A stretch of 59,841 nucleotides of DNA from Deinococcus piscis (GTDB lineage: Bacteria; Deinococcota; Deinococci; Deinococcales; Deinococcaceae): the NCBI RefSeq assembly GCF_014653275.1, contig NZ_BNAL01000019.1, positions 1-59,841 of the forward strand, read 5' to 3'. Position numbers and translations under genes: made by a program. The stretch's first letter is position 1. Each line of letters begins with the position of its first letter. Positions 54,471 through 59,841 of this stretch are shown one piece after another. The notes beneath the pieces are model-generated. The model saw nothing but the letters and a program-made list of their open reading frames with translations. It ran no database searches and was not told the DNA's origin.

Positions 54471-55398
54471 AGTATTCTTCCAGAGCTGGAATCAACTGCT
54501 TTTTGCGGCTGATGCAGCTGCCCAGATTGGCCCGGTCATCCACGACCTGCACCCCGAAGGCTCCCTGGAGTACAGCTGCTTCACTTGCCGAAGGAACCAG
54601 CGTCTCGTTGTGCTCCTGCAAAATGTCGACCACCGACAGCAGCACGCCGTGCAGCTCGTCTTGCTCCTTGAGGGCACGCATGGCGGCCAACAGCTCGCTT
54701 TGGCGGCCCAGCACGTAGCCGGGGTTGGTGGTTTCGGTCACGCCCACACCCCAGCGCTGCGCCGTTTCCCCTTCACCAAAGACAAATTCCTTGTAATCAA
54801 TCTTCAGCAGCTGCTCCGCTGGGGTATCGCCCAGATCACTCTTGGCGGCAAACATTTGCATCGCGTAGGCCGTGACGTCCCCAATTCCGGCAATCGGTGC
54901 CAGAAACTCTACGGCCTCCCGGTCTGCGTCGGTGGTGGTGGGGCTACGGAAATGCAGCGTGTCACTCAAAATGGCACTCAGCATCAGCCGGGCTTCCAGG
55001 GGCTGCACATCCAAGTTCGCTTCACGGTGCAGCCGCAGCAAAATGGTGCCGCAAGACCCCACCGGCTCGAAGCGCAGCATGGCGGGCGAATTGGTTTGGA
55101 GGTCGCCCAGCTTGTGGTGGTCCACCACGTGGGTCACGGTCAGTTCAGCCAAGTTGGGGGCCGACTGTACCGTCTCATTGTGGTCTACCAGCGCCACCGC
55201 CGTACCCGGAGCCAGCTCAGGCAGCAGCGCCGGGGCCTCAATCCCAGCTTCGCGCAGCACAAAGGGGGTCTCAAAGTTCAGGTCGCCCAGGCGGTAAGCC
55301 ACTGCGGGCGTCCCCGTGCGGGTCAGGAAGGAAGCATAGACCAGCGCCGCCGTAATGGCGTCGGTGTCGGGGTTCTGGTGTCCGAATACGGGAAGCAT
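54454..55398 (-). CDS. ppaC: Manganese-dependent inorganic pyrophosphatase
   Basis: A 314-residue family II pyrophosphatase of the DHH group, splitting PPi to drive biosynthesis. Metal ligands are in FGHQNPDTDA, LVDHNE and VVDHHKLGD; the C-terminal DHHA2 domain ends with the substrate-binding SRKKQLIP. TATAGT lies 6 bases before the ATG (leaderless). folC overlaps its end. The order slpA-ppaC-folC, with ddrO nearby, matches what I recall of D. radiodurans. Confidence 0.95.
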   Translation of the reverse strand: MLPVFGHQNPDTDAITAALVYASFLTRTGTPAVAYRLGDLNFETPFVLREAGIEAPALLPELAPGTAVALVDHNETVQSAPNLAELTVTHVVDHHKLGDLQTNSPAMLRFEPVGSCGTILLRLHREANLDVQPLEARLMLSAILSDTLHFRSPTTTDADREAVEFLAPIAGIGDVTAYAMQMFAAKSDLGDTPAEQLLKIDYKEFVFGEGETAQRWGVGVTETTNPGYVLGRQSELLAAMRALKEQDELHGVLLSVVDILQEHNETLVPSASEAAVLQGAFGVQVVDDRANLGSCISRKKQLIPALEEYFARQS

Positions 55399-55427
55399 GA
55401 CTTTACTATAGCCGCGCTCCTGGGAAC

Positions 55428-55458
55428 AAAAAAAGAGAGACCCACGTGGGGCCTCTCC
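55428..55458 (-). terminator. Terminator after slpA
   Basis: On the minus strand GGAGAGGCCCCAC folds on GTGGGTCTCTC and is followed by seven T (complement of 55428-55434). It lies between slpA and ppaC. Confidence 0.85.
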
Positions 55459-55484
55459 TTTTGCAGTGAGATAAAGTCTTAGGT

Positions 55485-58274
55485 TTAGAACTTCACGCCG
55501 TAGCTGACTTTGAAGCCGTGAGCCACGTTGATCGGATCGTTGGCATTGCGGGTGTCTTCGTCGAAGCGGAACACGCCGTAGTTGAACTTCAGTGCATCGT
55601 TCCAGGCCAGCTGGGTGTAGATACCCTGGGTCTGGGTGAAGTTGCCGTTTTCAACAGCGCGGGGTTCTGCTACCTTGCCACCGAAGCGGAAGTCAGCCAC
55701 AGAGGGCGAAACAGTGCTCAGGCCAGCATTGGGCAGACCTGCCTGGGAACCCAGGTTGTCGCGCAGGTTGTTGGCCTGGTGGAAGCCATAGCCCAGGCTC
55801 AGCTTGGTCAGAGGGGAGAAGAACTCGTTCAGGGTCACTTCTGCCTTAGCACCCAGCTCGCTACCGGCTACCGTGCCGTTGTTGGCCAGGCCAGTGGTGT
55901 ACTGGGCACCAGCCAAGCTGGCACGGAACTGAGGACGGAAAGCCATAGCCAGGCTCTCGGTGCTCACATTCACACCACCCTTGATCTGGGTGTTGTCAGC
56001 AGCGTTCCCACGGTTTGCAGCGTCCTGGTTGTAGACAGAGCCACCGATGAAGGGAGACAGCGTCAGCTGAGGGGTGGCCTTGAGGTTGTAGGCAGCAAAA
56101 CCAGCGCCGTAGGTGTCACCAGTGGTGGTGTAGGCAGCGCCCATGGCGGCCAGGTCCAGGTTGGGGACCAGAGCGTTGGTTGCGGTGCCGTCGTGGGTCA
56201 CGAGCACACCAGCAGCAGAGCTGTAACGGTACAGGTCGGTCACCTTGGCAGGAGCGAAGATGGTGCGGCTGCGGTCCTTATCAGTGCTGCGAACACTGGT
56301 CACTTTGTCAGCGTCATAACGAACAGCGTCGCTGTCGGTGGCCAGGAAGCCGGAGCTGGCGTTCAGATCCTTGTTGTCGCGGGCGTCCGTGGTGTAGCCA
56401 GCAAAGCCAGCCACGCGGAAAGCACCCAGGTTGCTGCCGATATGTCCGCCCACGGTAGAGCGGCGGTTGTTCCAGGGCTGGTCGTACCAGTTGGTGTAGG
56501 TATCAGCAGCCAGGCCCAGTTCAGCAGCGCCCAGACGGGTGGAGATAGATGCGCCGTAGCCGACTTCGTCAGCGTAGCCTTCTTCCAGGCTATCGGTACG
56601 GGTCACGTCCATGTTGGCCTTGCCGCCTTCGAAGCCAGGGGACACAGCGCGGAAGTCAGCGCGGGCACCCAGGTTGAAGAAGTTGGCTTCAGCTTCCAAC
56701 ACGGAAGCCTGGTCACGCATGTTGAACAGCTGGGCGAAGTTGCCGTTGGGGTTGGCCTGACGGGCAGCGAACGCGTCGGGCATGCTGGCGACGTACACAC
56801 CCTTGACGCCATACAGCACTTCGTCGTTGTCAGCAGACTTGGGCACCGAGTAGCTGGCATCCACACCGAAAGCAGTACGTCCAGTGGGGTTGTTGTTGGT
56901 CACACCAGCAGGAACCGCAGTCGCATTGTTCTGCACAAAGCTCACGCCGATAGCGCCACGGTCACCCAGTTTGGCTTCCGTGCGGGCAGCCACATACAGG
57001 CCGCGCAGGTTGTTGCTGTTGCCGTAGCCGGTGCTCAGGTACAGGGTGGGCTTGAAAGGAACGTCAGTCAGAGAAACGCCAGCCGACACACCATTGCTCA
57101 CACCACTGGGCAGCAGGTAGTCGTTGTAGCCAGGCTGATCCTTCAGCTGGGTCACAGGGTTTACCACGTCAGGACGCGCCGGAACAACGCCAGCCTTAGC
57201 AACTGCGCGGAAGCGAGCATCATCACCAAAGCGGCCGGTGACGCTGGCCGAATCCAGATATGCTACGTAACGGTTGCTGCTGCCAGGCTCTTCACCCAGA
57301 GCAACCGAGTTGGTCAGCAGGCTGGGATCAAAGCCGAAGTTCACACCAGCTTCTTCCACGGTTACGCCATTACCAGCAGCAATGTTGGTAGCCTTCAGAC
57401 CAACGGTAATGCCGCCGTTCAGACCATCCTCAAAGCTGGCGGTGTCTTCACCGCGCACGCGATCAGTCGCGTCATCGTCGGCGTCCAGCTGACCTTCGCC
57501 GGTGTACTGCTTCTCAGCGAAGCTGCCTTCAGTCACGCGGTCTACATCAAAGTCGGTATCGCCAGCAATACGGTCCAGACGGCCATAACCACCCGAGATA
57601 CCCAGGGTCAGGCGCACACGGCCATTTTCCAGGTCAGCGATACGGATACCTTGAGCGTCGATATCAGTGGTGTTCTCAGCCACTTGATCTTCGACCACGC
57701 CCAGGCGCTCGTCGAAGGAAGCCAGTTCACTGTCAACAGCAGTCACGCGGTCTTGCAGTTCCAGCACATCCTGGTTCAGCAGCGTGGCCATCTCGTTGAC
57801 TGCGGCCAGGTCTTCGGCGACCTTACCAGCGTCGCTCTTGGCAATGGCATCTACACGGCCTTCCAGGCGAGCAAAGTCTTCACGGCTCACGGCACTGTCT
57901 TCCAGATCGCTCACGCGCACGTCCAGAGCGGCCAGTTCGGCGCTCAGTTCGTTGATGGCATTGCGAATAGAAGCCATGGTGGTGTCGTCAACCTTGCCCA
58001 GGTCCACTTCGCCACTGCCCACCTGATCCAGCAGACGGGAGATGATCATCGCCGCTTCGTAGCGGGTCAGGTTCTGGGTGCCGCGGTAGGTGCCGTCGGG
58101 GTAGCCCAGGATGATGCCCTGGCTGACCAGACGCTCAACTGCGTCCTTGGCCCAGTGACCGGCGGGGACGTCGGTCAGGGCGGGTGCCTGAGCTGCAGTG
58201 GTGGTCACGGCAGTCTGAGCCCCCGCAACACCAAACGACAGCGCAGCCGTCAGAAACAAAACACTTTTCTTCAT
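55485..58274 (-). CDS. slpA: S-layer/outer-membrane protein SlpA
   Basis: A 929-residue surface protein. A signal peptide (1-19) is followed by one SLH domain (about 34-84, LTDVPAGHWAKDAVERLVSQGIILGYPDGTY...NLTRYEAAMIISRL), a long coiled coil (about 85-210) and a C-terminal beta-barrel of about 700 residues ending in Phe (VSYGVKF), as outer-membrane proteins do. The SLH domain binds the cell wall and the barrel spans the outer membrane. Codon use is even and strongly biased, as in highly expressed genes. A long leader and a terminator frame the gene. Confidence 0.94.
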   Translation of the reverse strand: MKKSVLFLTAALSFGVAGAQTAVTTTAAQAPALTDVPAGHWAKDAVERLVSQGIILGYPDGTYRGTQNLTRYEAAMIISRLLDQVGSGEVDLGKVDDTTMASIRNAINELSAELAALDVRVSDLEDSAVSREDFARLEGRVDAIAKSDAGKVAEDLAAVNEMATLLNQDVLELQDRVTAVDSELASFDERLGVVEDQVAENTTDIDAQGIRIADLENGRVRLTLGISGGYGRLDRIAGDTDFDVDRVTEGSFAEKQYTGEGQLDADDDATDRVRGEDTASFEDGLNGGITVGLKATNIAAGNGVTVEEAGVNFGFDPSLLTNSVALGEEPGSSNRYVAYLDSASVTGRFGDDARFRAVAKAGVVPARPDVVNPVTQLKDQPGYNDYLLPSGVSNGVSAGVSLTDVPFKPTLYLSTGYGNSNNLRGLYVAARTEAKLGDRGAIGVSFVQNNATAVPAGVTNNNPTGRTAFGVDASYSVPKSADNDEVLYGVKGVYVASMPDAFAARQANPNGNFAQLFNMRDQASVLEAEANFFNLGARADFRAVSPGFEGGKANMDVTRTDSLEEGYADEVGYGASISTRLGAAELGLAADTYTNWYDQPWNNRRSTVGGHIGSNLGAFRVAGFAGYTTDARDNKDLNASSGFLATDSDAVRYDADKVTSVRSTDKDRSRTIFAPAKVTDLYRYSSAAGVLVTHDGTATNALVPNLDLAAMGAAYTTTGDTYGAGFAAYNLKATPQLTLSPFIGGSVYNQDAANRGNAADNTQIKGGVNVSTESLAMAFRPQFRASLAGAQYTTGLANNGTVAGSELGAKAEVTLNEFFSPLTKLSLGYGFHQANNLRDNLGSQAGLPNAGLSTVSPSVADFRFGGKVAEPRAVENGNFTQTQGIYTQLAWNDALKFNYGVFRFDEDTRNANDPINVAHGFKVSYGVKF

Positions 58275-58441
58275 AAAACCCCCATAGGTTTCTTTCAGGC
58301 CGGGCTTCAGCAGTTGCTAAAAAAGTTGACGGGGCGAGTTTCCGGGTTTCCTCTCCCAGAGGCAGTTCACCGCCATAAGCCTTTTACCTGACCCCATCCT
58401 CTGCAAGACATCCAAGGTCTCATCAGCGACAGGTCATCAGA

Positions 58442-58471
58442 ATCATAACCTTCAGATGAGATAGAGGTCAA
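58442..58471 (-). promoter_or_regulatory. Probable slpA promoter
   Basis: On the minus strand TTGACC (58466-58471) and TATGAT (58442-58447) are 18 bases apart, giving a leader of about 160 bases. The rest of 58275-58565 holds no gene. A long leader is common for highly expressed surface proteins and may stabilise the message. Confidence 0.65.
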
Positions 58472-58565
58472 GCAAAGGTGGTCAGCTCAACGTTTAAGAG
58501 GACGCGAAATACGGGCAAACCCCTGAGCTTGCTGAGTCAGGCTTGCCAGATTAAATCAAACGCCC

Positions 58566-59841
<1,276 letters not shown>

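Noticed and set aside
55518..58391. A 957-codon open frame on the plus strand opposite slpA
   Set aside because: It mirrors slpA almost end to end. The strong codon bias of slpA keeps the opposite frame open. Its translation has no recognisable domain and an odd composition.

Overview
The window is a stretch of Deinococcus chromosome. This is shown by a DdrO-type repressor (52000-52389) lying close to folC, a Mn-dependent pyrophosphatase gene and an SLH/beta-barrel S-layer gene (slpA), by a PriA that has lost its helicase motifs, and by a very common leaderless gene start: a -10 hexamer (TANNNT or CACAAT) 6-9 bases before ATG or GTG, seen at about 27 genes. GC content is high almost throughout. 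The species cannot be fixed from the sequence alone. No phage, transposase or CRISPR array was seen.

Layout. 1-9.7 kb: secreted subtilisin-like protease, P1 peptidase, orphan DrRRA-like response regulator, a proline-iminopeptidase-like hydrolase lacking its nucleophile serine, a second alpha/beta hydrolase, YebC, a TRIC-type channel. 9.7-22.2 kb: TrmH, a DUF2511 protein, a DUF4198 protein, ApgM, the c-di-AMP pair cdaA-cdaR, the set yqeK-LCP-rsfS, a PhoB/PhoR-like pair, carbonic anhydrase, an IclR regulator. 22.2-28 kb: a dynamin-like GTPase and a four-gene pseudopilin operon whose first, large gene is unusually AT-rich. 28-30.5 kb: a membrane-anchored DinB-like protein, a zinc-ribbon/HEPN-like protein, a UPF0173 hydrolase. 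30.5-34.7 kb: a zinc-acquisition cluster (znuABC-like, bL28, CobW GTPase) with two similar GATAAT-type palindromes at its two promoter regions. 35-39.2 kb: glgC, tRNA-Lys, a metallophosphoesterase, a gene broken by one amber codon, a methyltransferase.

39.2-44.2 kb is the most coherent accessory module. A CstR-like persulfide sensor and a lipoprotein rhodanese diverge from a persulfide dioxygenase-rhodanese fusion, a SAM methyltransferase, a TauE/SafE exporter and two YeeE/YedE halves. Between the divergent arms lie two C-tract/G-tract operators, one in each promoter. It reads as a sulfide/persulfide-induced sulfur detoxification and thiosulfate-transport unit.

44.4-59.8 kb: DUF808 protein, priA, mdh, a cyclodeaminase-family protein, a repeat-bearing membrane protein, ddrO with a palindromic operator over its -35, folC-ppaC, slpA, tgt and the 3' end of a tRNA-Gly. 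Two genes (yqeK and the DUF808 gene) are preceded by tiny ORFs whose stop codon overlaps the gene's start. Two intergenic hairpins, and part of a third intergenic region, look like diverged copies of one dispersed repeat.
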